A DNA stretch of 64,000 bases from an uncultured Spirochaeta sp. (GTDB lineage: Bacteria > Spirochaetota > Spirochaetia > DSM-27196 > Alkalispirochaetaceae): contig CAJWEZ010000004.1 of assembly GCA_913030605.1 (NCBI GenBank), positions 1 through 64,000 on the forward strand. The letters are read 5' to 3'. Every line of letters begins with the position of its first letter. Position 1 is the stretch's first letter. The position numbers and the translations under genes are program-made. This document shows, in pieces, positions 1-8,425 of the stretch. Below the pieces are notes generated by a model that saw nothing but the letters and a program-made list of their open reading frames with translations, searched no databases and was not told the origin of the DNA.

Positions 1-83
1 TGTAGCAGAATGGTTTGACAATTTCATTCTACCTACAGAAATGGGAGGTGCAAGCTCTTCTTTCTTTCCTCTCCCTTTTAACC

Positions 84-233
84 GGACAGCAGTGATACAG
101 AAGCGTGTTGCAGAACTGCGGACAGGTCACGCACACAGAAGGACTTGTGGGCGGCGAACGCCGGAGCCTCTCGCATCTCGTTGTCCGTCCGCATGATACG
201 GTGAAACCTGCAACAATCTCCTGTATACTGCCC
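84..233. repeat. Copy A of a ~150 bp intergenic element with imperfect terminal inverted repeats
   Basis: Left end GCAGTGATACAGAAGCGTGTTGCA; right end TGCAACAATCTCCTGTATACTGCCC, approximately its reverse complement. Related to the element at 19347-19492. Confidence 0.55.
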
Positions 234-260
234 GCGAAACGCAGCCTCCAGGAGGGCTTT

Positions 261-572
261 TTGAACACACAACGGATGATTGTCACGGTCCCGGCCTCGT
301 CGATCGCAATCGGGAACAACGAGACCGTGGAACTCGAAGCGGTCACGTACCAGGGCACGCTGGTGATCGATTCCAACAACGCCTGGATCTACGGTGCCGG
401 CGCTGGAAGGACGGTGATCGACGGTGACGTGACGATCGAGGGCAACCGAAACGAGCTCCGTGGTGTCACGGTCACCGGGACGATCCGTATTCGCGGGAAC
501 ATCAACTCGATCATCCAGAGCGACCTCGACAACGCCACGGTCATCGATACGGGCAACAACAACACGTACTGA
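261..572 (+). CDS. Small beta-helix-like repeat protein, hypothetical
   Basis: Repetitive short strands (VELEAVTYQGTLVIDSNNAWIYGAGAGRTVIDGDVTIEGNRNELRGVTVTGTIRIRGN...). Probable TTG start at 261 preceded by AGGAGG; alternative ATG at 276. Confidence 0.6.
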   Translation: MNTQRMIVTVPASSIAIGNNETVELEAVTYQGTLVIDSNNAWIYGAGAGRTVIDGDVTIEGNRNELRGVTVTGTIRIRGNINSIIQSDLDNATVIDTGNNNTY

Positions 573-585
573 GCAGCCCACGCCG

Positions 586-1236
586 ATGCCAACAACGCTC
601 TACGTGATCAGACACGGTCAATCCACCGAGAATACCGGCGAAAGCCTGACCGGCGATGCGCCCCTCACACAAACGGGCCGGGAGCAGGCGGAACGGACGG
701 GCGCATGGCTCGCCGCCACCGCCGATCGCAACCCGACACCGGACGTGGTGTTCGCCAGCCCCGCCCTCCGCACTATGGAGACGGCGCGGGCGATCGCCGA
801 CGCCTGCGGCGCACCGATCGTGGTTGATCCGGACATCTGTGAGTTCGGAATGCTCTACGATTCCCCCGGTCTCACCGCCGGGGAGCTGCGGGCGCTGGCG
901 CCAAGGGTGGAGCTGCCGTCCGGGTTTCCCGCAGACACCGGCTGGGCTGCGGGCTGGACCCGGGAAACCAAGGAGCGCCTGCACGCGCGGGTGGAGCACC
1001 GTGTGGCGCGCTACACGGGCACCGAGCTGCCGCACGCCTCAGTCGCTATCGTATCCCACGCGCACTTCGGGGGGTTCTTCCTGGGGCGGCTCTTCCGGAT
1101 TCCCGCGGAGGAACTGTCGTCCAACCGCCTGCGTCTGTTTAACTGCGGCGTCAGCCGGATCACGGTCACCGAACGCTACCGGCAACTGGACTTCGGCAAC
1201 CACACCGCGCACCTCGACGGAATCGAGACGCGGTAG
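586..1236 (+). CDS. Histidine phosphatase (phosphoglycerate mutase-like) family protein
   Basis: N-terminal YVIRHGQSTEN motif and later SHAHFGG; start at MPTTLYVIRHG. Confidence 0.9.
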   Translation: MPTTLYVIRHGQSTENTGESLTGDAPLTQTGREQAERTGAWLAATADRNPTPDVVFASPALRTMETARAIADACGAPIVVDPDICEFGMLYDSPGLTAGELRALAPRVELPSGFPADTGWAAGWTRETKERLHARVEHRVARYTGTELPHASVAIVSHAHFGGFFLGRLFRIPAEELSSNRLRLFNCGVSRITVTERYRQLDFGNHTAHLDGIETR

Positions 1237-1249
1237 CGGGCGTACCCGC

Positions 1250-3070
1250 CTATTCCTTCTTCGGCGCCAGCCGCAGTCCCAGTTCCTCGAGCTGTTTCGG
1301 GTCCACGGGGCTGGGGCTGTCGTCCATCGGCGAGAGACCGTTGGCGGTCTTGGGGAAGGCGATCACCTCGCGGATCGAGTCCTCTCCGGCCATGATCATC
1401 ACCAGGCGGTCCAGCCCCGGCGCAATCCCGCCGTGGGGTGGCGGCCCGTACTTGAACGCCTCCAGCAGGAAGCCGAAGCGCCGCTGCGCCTCCTCCTCGT
1501 CGAAGCCGACGATGCGGAAGATGCGGCTCTGCAGCGCCGGGTCGTGGATACGAATGCTTCCGGAGGCGAGCTCGTAGCCGTTGCAGACAAGGTCGTAGAG
1601 GTCGCCCTTGACCGCGCCGGGGTCGTCCTCCATCGTCTCAATGTACTGCTCCTGCGGCATGGTGAACATGTGGTGCGCCGCCTCCCAGCGTCCCTCGTCC
1701 TCGTTGTACTCAAAGAGCGGAAAGTCCACGATCCAGGCAAAGCGGAAGGTTCCGGGCTCCGCGAGCTCAAGGTCCCTGCCCAAACGGCTGCGCACTGCGC
1801 CCAGGGCAGTTGTGGCGACCTTCCAGCCGTCGGCGACAAAGAGGAGCAGATCGCCGTCACCGGCGCCCAGGGCCGCGGCGATCTCGTCGGCGCGGGGGGC
1901 GAAGAACTTCCCGATCCCGCCGTCGAGGGTCAGGCCGCCGGACGCATCGCCGGTCTCCTCGGCGTTCGCGTCACCGTCCGCCGCCCGGACCTTGGTCCAC
2001 GCGAGTCCCTTCGCGCCGTAGGTCTTGGCCACGTCTTCGAGTTCGGTGATCTGCTTGCGACTGTAGTCCGCCTGTCCCGGTACCACCAGGACCTTCACGG
2101 TGCCGCCGGAAGAGACGACGCCCTCGAAGACGCCGAATCCGCTTCCCTCGACGAAGGGTACGAAGTCCTGCAGTTCCAGGTCGAAGCGCAGGTCCGGTTT
2201 GTCGGACCCGAAGCGGTTCATCGCCTCGTCGTACGGCAGGCGCTCAAACGTCGCCGGCAGTTCGACCCCCAGGGCCCGACGGAAGACGTTGCCCATCATG
2301 CCTTCGACCACCTCGAAGACGTCGTCCTTGGAGACGAAGCTCATCTCCAGGTCGATCTGCGTGTGCTCCAGCTGCCGGTCGCCGCGGGCGTCCTCGTCGC
2401 GGAAGCAGTGCGCCAGCTGAAAGTAGCGGTCAAAGCCACTGACCATGAGGATCTGCTTGTAGAGCTGCGGACTCTGCGGCATCGCGTAGAACGTACCCGG
2501 ATGGAGACGCGAGGGCACGAGGAAGTCCCTGGCGCCCTCGGGGGTGCTTTTGATCATCGTCGGCGTTTCCACCTCGACGAAGTTCTGCCCGGTGAGGTAC
2601 TCCCGAACCGCCTGCATCACCTCGCTGCGGAGGCGGATTTTGCGCTGCATCGCCGCGGTGCGCAGATCCAGGTAGCGATACTTGAAGCGCAGGTCGTCGC
2701 GGGCGTCGCTGCGTTCGTCGATCATGAAGGGCAGCGGCTCGCAGGTGGAGAGAACGTCGATGCGCGTCGCGGCAAGTTCGATCTCGCCGGTGGCCATGTC
2801 GCTGTTCACCATGGCGTCCGGCCGCTTCCGCACGGTGCCTTCCACCGCCACGCAGTATTCCATGTGCAGCCCGCCGGCGACCTCCTGGAGTTCCGACGGT
2901 GCGTCCTGGTCAACCACGACCTGGGTGATGCCGGAATGGTCCCGCAGGTTGAAAAAGGCCACGCCGCCGTGGTCGCGGGTCCGGTGGACCCACCCGTTGA
3001 GGGTTACCGTCTGACCGGCGTCGCTGGCCCTGAGGGCGCCGCAGGCGTGGGTGCGCTTCATCTGTTCCAT
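1250..3070 (-). CDS. aspS: Aspartate--tRNA ligase
   Basis: Full-length bacterial AspRS: anticodon-binding OB fold (GWVHRTRDHGGVAFFNLRD), FRDEDARGDRQLEHTQID, GGIAPGLDRLVM. Confidence 0.97.
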   Translation of the reverse strand: MEQMKRTHACGALRASDAGQTVTLNGWVHRTRDHGGVAFFNLRDHSGITQVVVDQDAPSELQEVAGGLHMEYCVAVEGTVRKRPDAMVNSDMATGEIELAATRIDVLSTCEPLPFMIDERSDARDDLRFKYRYLDLRTAAMQRKIRLRSEVMQAVREYLTGQNFVEVETPTMIKSTPEGARDFLVPSRLHPGTFYAMPQSPQLYKQILMVSGFDRYFQLAHCFRDEDARGDRQLEHTQIDLEMSFVSKDDVFEVVEGMMGNVFRRALGVELPATFERLPYDEAMNRFGSDKPDLRFDLELQDFVPFVEGSGFGVFEGVVSSGGTVKVLVVPGQADYSRKQITELEDVAKTYGAKGLAWTKVRAADGDANAEETGDASGGLTLDGGIGKFFAPRADEIAAALGAGDGDLLLFVADGWKVATTALGAVRSRLGRDLELAEPGTFRFAWIVDFPLFEYNEDEGRWEAAHHMFTMPQEQYIETMEDDPGAVKGDLYDLVCNGYELASGSIRIHDPALQSRIFRIVGFDEEEAQRRFGFLLEAFKYGPPPHGGIAPGLDRLVMIMAGEDSIREVIAFPKTANGLSPMDDSPSPVDPKQLEELGLRLAPKKE

Positions 3071-3097
3071 GCGCGCGACTGTACTACGGGGGCGCCG

Positions 3098-3409
3098 TCA
3101 GTTTCCACCGGTGGCGTTCCACAGGAAGCGGGTCAGGTCGACCCGACCATCGGGGGTCACCGAGACCCCTTCATCCAGGAGGAGCGCCCGCTGCAGTTCG
3201 AATCCGTCGCCGGGGGGCAGGGAGATGGTCCCGCGGGAGTTGATGACGCGGTGCCATGGCAGACGCTCGCTGTGGCGGAGGACCCACACGACCGCCCGCG
3301 CCGCCCGCGGGTTGCCCGCCATCGCCGCGATCTGCCCGTAGGTGGCCACACGCCCCGTCGGGATCGATGCGATGACATCGTGGATGCGGTCGGAGAGGGT
3401 GTCGGCCAT
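3098..3409 (-). CDS. Alkyltransferase-like (ATL) protein, MGMT family
   Basis: MGMT fold with PWHRVIN in place of the catalytic PCHRV motif, which is characteristic of ATL proteins. Confidence 0.88.
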   Translation of the reverse strand: MADTLSDRIHDVIASIPTGRVATYGQIAAMAGNPRAARAVVWVLRHSERLPWHRVINSRGTISLPPGDGFELQRALLLDEGVSVTPDGRVDLTRFLWNATGGN

Positions 3410-3426
3410 GGAGTGATCGGAGCGTG

Positions 3427-4029
3427 TCAGCTGGTGGTGACCGTTCCGCCGGCGGCGCGAATCTCATCCAGCGCCGCCTCAAAATCACCGTCCTTCAGAT
3501 TGACCGCCCGTGTGGCGTCGGAGAGCACCGTGGTCCGGAACCCGAGGCGGAGCGCGTCGAGGGCGGTGAATTTCACGCAGTAGTCCGCCGCCAGGCCGCA
3601 GACAACGACCTCGTCCACATCGCGTTCCCGGAGGTAGTCCTCCAGGCCCGTGGCACGGCGGTGATCGTTGTCGTAGAAGCCGGAATAGCTGTCGATGAAC
3701 TCGTCCTCGCCCTTGCGGATCACGTGGTCGAACTCCGCCACATCGAGTCCGGCGGCGAAGGATGCCCCGCCGCTGTGCTGAATGCAGTGGTCCGGCCACA
3801 GGATCTGCTGCACGCCGGCGAGGTCGATCACATCGCCGGGGCTCTGCCCCACGTGGCGGGAGGCAAAACTGCGGTGTTCGGCGGGGTGCCAGTCCTGGGT
3901 GGCGACCACCAGATCGTAGGCCGGCATGAGCCGGTTGATGACCGGCACCACGGCATCTCCGTCCGGGACCGCCAGGGCACCGCCGGGAAGGAAATCGTTC
4001 TGAACGTCGACGACCAGGAGTGCTTTCAT
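3427..4029 (-). CDS. pncA: Nicotinamidase (isochorismatase-like)
   Basis: MKALLVVDVQNDFLPGGALAVPDGD, TQDWHPAEHRSFAS, VCGLAADYCVKFTALDA. Confidence 0.93.
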   Translation of the reverse strand: MKALLVVDVQNDFLPGGALAVPDGDAVVPVINRLMPAYDLVVATQDWHPAEHRSFASRHVGQSPGDVIDLAGVQQILWPDHCIQHSGGASFAAGLDVAEFDHVIRKGEDEFIDSYSGFYDNDHRRATGLEDYLRERDVDEVVVCGLAADYCVKFTALDALRLGFRTTVLSDATRAVNLKDGDFEAALDEIRAAGGTVTTS

Positions 4030-4047
4030 ACTGCCAAGATACTCACG

Positions 4048-5208
4048 TCACCGGGGCATGTGTCCAGCCCGATCCTTGTACGGAACCGCGTCGTCGAGCA
4101 TGGCGATCTGGACGCGCTCGTAGGAGTTGATGCGGTCCATGTTGGCCTCCAGGATCGCCTGCATGTGGCGATCGAAAAAACGATGCAGGCTGTAGGTGGA
4201 AATCGAACGGAAGCCGCGGCGCACCTTGTGCTGCGATCCCATGCCGGGATCGAACACCCGGATCCCTTCTGCGATCGCCCACTCGATGGGGGCGTAGTAG
4301 CACACGTTGAAGTGCAGATCCCGGGCATCGCGACGGGTCCCCCAGTAGCGTCCCAGGACGCGGTCACCCTTGCGTACCAGGAACGCCAGCGCCAGCGGGT
4401 CCTCATCCTCCGTCGTCGCCGCCACGAACCACGCGTGCTGCGCCACGTCCGCGGGCATATCCGTGAAGAACTCCCGGGTGAGGAACTGCGCCGCGTAGGG
4501 CCCGAACTGCTCGTTGGTGCGGAGGTAGTAGTCCGCCATGCGATCGAAGTACCACCGCGGCGCGTCGGGGGCGTGAATCACACGAATGTCGATTCCCTGC
4601 TCCTCCATGCTCGCCCGTTCGCGGCGGATGTTGCGGCGCTGGTTCTTGCGGAATCGCGCCAGGTAGTCATCGAAGGACTCGAACGACTCGTTGTACCACT
4701 CGTACCCGTGGTGCTCCCACGTGGTCATACCCAGGCCGGCGAGACGATCCCGCCACTCGGGCTCGACGAAGTTGAACTGCAGTACGCGAATTTCGTTCTC
4801 ACGGCAGAACTGTTCGATCGCCTTGAGGATCGGTTCCGCCAGCTCGTCCTCACGTCCCGGGACGGTGAGGATGCGGAACGCCGGCGAGGGGCTGGCGGGG
4901 CTCATGCCCACCATCTTGGGGTAGTAGCTCATGCCGAGCTCGCCGGCGACCTCGGCGAAGGCGAAATCAAAGACGAACTCTCCCCAACTGTTGGTGCGCA
5001 CGTACAGGGGAAGCGCCGCCACCATATCGCCACCCTCGTGGACGGTGAGGTGGCTCGGCGTCCACCCGGCGCCGGGGACGATGCTGCCGCTGTCCTCGAG
5101 GTGCCGAAGCCACTCGTGACTCATGAGGGGGGTCGACGCGGTCTCCGCGAGACGGTTCCATTCCGACGCGTCGATATAGGCCATGGATTGGTGCCACCGG
5201 TAGTCCAT
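4048..5208 (-). CDS. GNAT-like N-acetyltransferase, COG3146/FemAB-like family
   Basis: Family-like sequence YEWYNESFESFDDYLARFRKNQRRNIRRERASM ... GRYWGTRRDARDLHFNVCYYAPIEWAI. Confidence 0.8.
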   Translation of the reverse strand: MDYRWHQSMAYIDASEWNRLAETASTPLMSHEWLRHLEDSGSIVPGAGWTPSHLTVHEGGDMVAALPLYVRTNSWGEFVFDFAFAEVAGELGMSYYPKMVGMSPASPSPAFRILTVPGREDELAEPILKAIEQFCRENEIRVLQFNFVEPEWRDRLAGLGMTTWEHHGYEWYNESFESFDDYLARFRKNQRRNIRRERASMEEQGIDIRVIHAPDAPRWYFDRMADYYLRTNEQFGPYAAQFLTREFFTDMPADVAQHAWFVAATTEDEDPLALAFLVRKGDRVLGRYWGTRRDARDLHFNVCYYAPIEWAIAEGIRVFDPGMGSQHKVRRGFRSISTYSLHRFFDRHMQAILEANMDRINSYERVQIAMLDDAVPYKDRAGHMPR

Positions 5209-5228
5209 GGCTGCAAGCTACTGACAGA

Positions 5229-5573
5229 TCAGCCCGGCGGCCACCCCAGCTTGCGCCCGGCAAGGATGTGGGCGTGGATGTACGGTACGGTCTGCATCGC
5301 GTCGCGGCCGGTATTGAACACCACGCGGTACCCGTTCTCCTCCAGTTCGAGGGTTCGGGCGGTTTCCGCGATGCCGTGGATGATGTGGCCCATCACCTCC
5401 GGCGAGTGGCTGGTGCTCTCGGCGATACTCTTCATGCGCGTGCGCGGTACCACCAGAACGTGCACCGGCGCCTGGGGATTGATGTCCCTGAACGCAACCA
5501 CGTGGTCGTTCTGGAAGACGATGTCCGCCTGGGTGTCCCCGGCGATAATCTTGTCGAAAATGGTTTCTTCCAT
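5229..5573 (-). CDS. HIT family nucleotide-binding protein
   Basis: METIFDKI-type N-terminus and C-terminal HIT motif YIHAHILAGRKLGWPPG. Confidence 0.92.
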   Translation of the reverse strand: MEETIFDKIIAGDTQADIVFQNDHVVAFRDINPQAPVHVLVVPRTRMKSIAESTSHSPEVMGHIIHGIAETARTLELEENGYRVVFNTGRDAMQTVPYIHAHILAGRKLGWPPG

Positions 5574-5673
5574 GACGCTATCGTACACGCACCCCGCGTG
5601 CCGACGCCAGTGCCTGCGGGTGCCTCCCGATGCGTGCCGACGCCAGTGTCCGCCGCACCGCCGTCCGACGGTA

Positions 5674-6117
5674 TCACCCGCTCTGTCGGTCGCGTTGCGT
5701 CACCGACCCCGAGCGACACTCGGTGCATCCGAGGACGTGGACGTGTTTTCTCTGGTTTTTTGTGAACATCCGGGCGACCACGAATCCGTCGTCCGGGAGC
5801 GTTCTCTTGCAGACCGGGCAGTGTCGTTCCACCCGGGGGTTGGCGGGGTAGCAGTAGGGACACCCGAACATGTGGACCAGCGCGTCCTGTGGCCGTTCGC
5901 GGTCGCTGCGGCGACGCCCGGGCGGCTCCCCGCTGAACACGACGGTGTGGACCCGCTCACCGGGTTCGAGCAGGGTTCCGCAGATCGGGCAGGGCTTCAT
6001 GACCGTGAGCTGACCGCGGGAGCGGCCCGCCATGTGGTCCGAGAGGGCGGAGTAGTCCCGACGATGGAGATGGATAAGACTGATGAGCAGCGCCACCACC
6101 ACCAGGGCAAGGGCCAC
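5674..6117 (-). CDS. Membrane-anchored multi-zinc-ribbon protein, hypothetical
   Basis: N-terminal TM segment followed by CPICG, CPYCY, CPVCK and CTEC pairs. Start uncertain: a GGGAGG lies ahead of an upstream ATT codon. Confidence 0.65.
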   Translation of the reverse strand: MALALVVVALLISLIHLHRRDYSALSDHMAGRSRGQLTVMKPCPICGTLLEPGERVHTVVFSGEPPGRRRSDRERPQDALVHMFGCPYCYPANPRVERHCPVCKRTLPDDGFVVARMFTKNQRKHVHVLGCTECRSGSVTQRDRQSG

Positions 6118-6169
6118 CAGCAGGACGATCTGAATGACGAACCTCCCGTGTTCAGGGTACAGTCATTGT

Positions 6170-6853
6170 ATGGGGCGCCTCTACATTATCGCAACTCCCA
6201 TCGGCAACCTCGGCGATATCACCTACCGGGCGGTGGAGACGCTGTCCGCCTCCCGGGCGGTATTCTGCGAGGACACGCGCCAGAGCCGGAAACTGATGTC
6301 GCATCTGGGGATTTCGCTCCCGCTCCACAGCTGCCGGGGCCAGAATTCCGCCAGCTGCATCCCCCGGGTGCTACAGCTTCTCGACGATGGCGCCGATATA
6401 TCATATCTGAGCGACGCCGGAACGCCGGGGATCAGCGACCCCGGCAGCCGTCTGGTTCGGGCCACCCGTGAGGCGGGGCACGACGTCGTACCGATTCCGG
6501 GGGCCAGTGCCGTGACGGCACTGATCTCGGTGAGTGGCGTCGCCGGTCGCGGCTGGTTCTTCGAAGGATTTCTGCCTCCAAAGGGGGCCAAACGCGTGCG
6601 GCGACTGACGGAACTCGCCGGCCGCGGCGACCCCTTCGTCCTGTACGAGTCACCGCACCGGATCGGGAAGCTGTTCGATGAACTGCGGGAGGCCGCGGCG
6701 GGGTTTCAGGTCGTGGTCGGCCGCGAGCTCACCAAGCTGCACGAGCAGATCGTCGGTGGAACGGTTGAAGATGTCGCAGAAATGCTGGCGAATGGTGGAA
6801 TTCCGACCCGCGGTGAGTTCGCCGTCCTTGTTTGGACGGGCAAAAGCCGTTAA
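6170..6853 (+). CDS. rsmI: 16S rRNA (cytidine-2'-O)-methyltransferase
   Basis: MGRLYIIATPIGNLGDITYRAVETL, SDAGTPGISDPGSRLV, YESPHRI. Confidence 0.95.
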   Translation: MGRLYIIATPIGNLGDITYRAVETLSASRAVFCEDTRQSRKLMSHLGISLPLHSCRGQNSASCIPRVLQLLDDGADISYLSDAGTPGISDPGSRLVRATREAGHDVVPIPGASAVTALISVSGVAGRGWFFEGFLPPKGAKRVRRLTELAGRGDPFVLYESPHRIGKLFDELREAAAGFQVVVGRELTKLHEQIVGGTVEDVAEMLANGGIPTRGEFAVLVWTGKSR

Positions 6854-6877
6854 CATTATAGGGTAGGACGCCGATAA
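6851..6877 (+). promoter_or_regulatory. Predicted sigma-28 (FliA) promoter for flgM
   Basis: TAACATTA-N11-GCCGATAA, compared with the known consensus TAAAGTTT-N11-GCCGATAA. Confidence 0.85.
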
Positions 6878-6902
6878 TTAGGGTGAAAGGAAGGACCAAT
6901 CG

Positions 6903-7190
6903 ATGACAATCGAAGGAATTGGGCCGGTTGATCCGATTCAGAGGTTCAACAAAACAGAAAAGGTCAACAAACCCAACGCATCTCAGACCGGCGATTCCAT
7001 TTCCGTGTCCAACGAGGCCAAACTGCGATCGGAGATCATGCAGGCGGTTGAGGACGTTCGCAACCTGCCGGACATCCGCCAGGATCGCGTCGAGGAAGTC
7101 AAGGCCCGACTTCAGGATCCTTCCTACATCGATGACCGCGTCGTGGACGCCGTCGCCAACGAGATTTTGTCCGTCTTTGACGTTGACTGA
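6903..7190 (+). CDS. flgM: Anti-sigma-28 factor FlgM
   Basis: Short protein with FlgM pattern: IEGIGPVDPIQRFNKTEK...DSISVSNEAKL...VRNLPDIRQDRVEEVKARLQDPSYIDD. Confidence 0.88.
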   Translation: MTIEGIGPVDPIQRFNKTEKVNKPNASQTGDSISVSNEAKLRSEIMQAVEDVRNLPDIRQDRVEEVKARLQDPSYIDDRVVDAVANEILSVFDVD

Positions 7191-7219
7191 TCCCCAGTCA
7201 CCGTTTGGAAACTGGAGCG

Positions 7220-7252
7220 GCAGTGCTATACAATAGTAGCACTGCTTTTTTT
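7220..7252 (+). terminator. Rho-independent terminator after flgM
   Basis: GCAGTGCTA-N8-TAGCACTGC followed by TTTTTTT. Confidence 0.9.
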
Positions 7253-7269
7253 ATGGGATTACGACCAGC

Positions 7270-8415
7270 ATGCAGACGTTTTCACTAAGGGTCCCATCGT
7301 CGATTGTTTTCGGCCAGGATGTCCTCCCCCAACTTGGCCAGATCGCCAGGGATATCGGTACCCGCGCCCTCATCGTCTCGGAGTCCGTACTCCACGAGGG
7401 GCAGCATATCAGCCGGGTGGTAGAGATCCTGAAGCGCTCAGGCGTGGAGACGATGATCTACGACGAACTGATGCCCGGATCGCCGGCGTCCACGGTGGAC
7501 GACATCGCCTCGCTGGCCCGCGCCAGCAAGGCTCAGTCTGTCATCGGCCTGGGTGGCATGCGGGTCCTGTCGATCGCCCGCTGCGTGGCCAACGTGGCGG
7601 CGGACCGCAAGAGGATCGGTGATCTCATGGAGGGGCACGTGCCGGGGTCCTCCATCCCCTACATCGAGGTTCCCTCCTCCTACCGCAACCACCTGCTCAT
7701 GCGACCGGAAGCGGTCATCAACGACACCCTCGCCGGCCGTGCGCGGATGGTTCACATCGCCCCGGGAACGGTGCAGGCGGCGGTCATCGACACCGCGTTC
7801 ACCCAGACACTATCCAGCAAGTACGCCCTGGCGGCGATCATGGACACCCTCCTGGCGGCCGTGGAGGGGTACTACGCCCCCACCAGTACGATGTTCTCCG
7901 ATACGCTTCTGTTGCGCGCCACGCGTGAACTCCACGCCGCCGCCCTCGCCGGCGTCAAGAATCCGTCCGACGGACGATTTCGCATGCAGGCCGCCGAGGC
8001 GGGCCTGATTACCGCGATGGGTCTGTCCGTGACGGGGCAGGGGATCGGCGGCGGCCTGGCGTACGCGATCAACGGACGGTTCAGTCTGCCCAAGTCGTGG
8101 GTCGCAGGGATTCTCTTGCCCCACGTGGTGGAGTTTCTCACGCCGCGGAACGTGGAAAAGGCGGCGCGGGTTGCCGCGGCCCTCGACGAGCCGGTGGAAC
8201 GCATCATCGCTGCCGACGACGCGCCGCGCGCCGCCCGGGGAATTCGCAAGCTCCTGACACAGCTCGACCTGCCGCCGCGACTTCGCGATCTGGACGTGAC
8301 CGTCGACGATCTCAGCCTGGCGGCGGAGGACGCCACCGATTTTCCGCTCCTCAGCAACGTCCCCGGCGGAGTGTCGGGGGCGGACCTGCAGCAGCTGGTG
8401 GCGGCGGCGTTCTGA
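7270..8415 (+). CDS. Iron-containing alcohol dehydrogenase family protein
   Basis: Fe-ADH fold: PSSIVFGQDVLPQLGQIARDIGTRALIV, SVIGLGGMRVLSIAR, VEGYYAPTSTMFSDTLLLRA. Confidence 0.85.
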   Translation: MQTFSLRVPSSIVFGQDVLPQLGQIARDIGTRALIVSESVLHEGQHISRVVEILKRSGVETMIYDELMPGSPASTVDDIASLARASKAQSVIGLGGMRVLSIARCVANVAADRKRIGDLMEGHVPGSSIPYIEVPSSYRNHLLMRPEAVINDTLAGRARMVHIAPGTVQAAVIDTAFTQTLSSKYALAAIMDTLLAAVEGYYAPTSTMFSDTLLLRATRELHAAALAGVKNPSDGRFRMQAAEAGLITAMGLSVTGQGIGGGLAYAINGRFSLPKSWVAGILLPHVVEFLTPRNVEKAARVAAALDEPVERIIAADDAPRAARGIRKLLTQLDLPPRLRDLDVTVDDLSLAAEDATDFPLLSNVPGGVSGADLQQLVAAAF

Positions 8416-8425
8416 TCGCGCCTCC

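Noticed and set aside
84-233. Integron attC site interpretation of the inverted-repeat elements
   Set aside because: Ends lack the RYYYAAC/GTTRRRY core pair, and no integrase or cassette array is visible.
656-3583. 975-aa plus-strand ORF opposite aspS
   Set aside because: High-GC antisense artefact; AspRS on the minus strand explains the coding signal and the translation has no recognisable domains.
3424-6471. 1015-aa plus-strand ORF
   Set aside because: Runs antisense across pncA, the GNAT-like gene and the HIT gene, all of which have clear family motifs.
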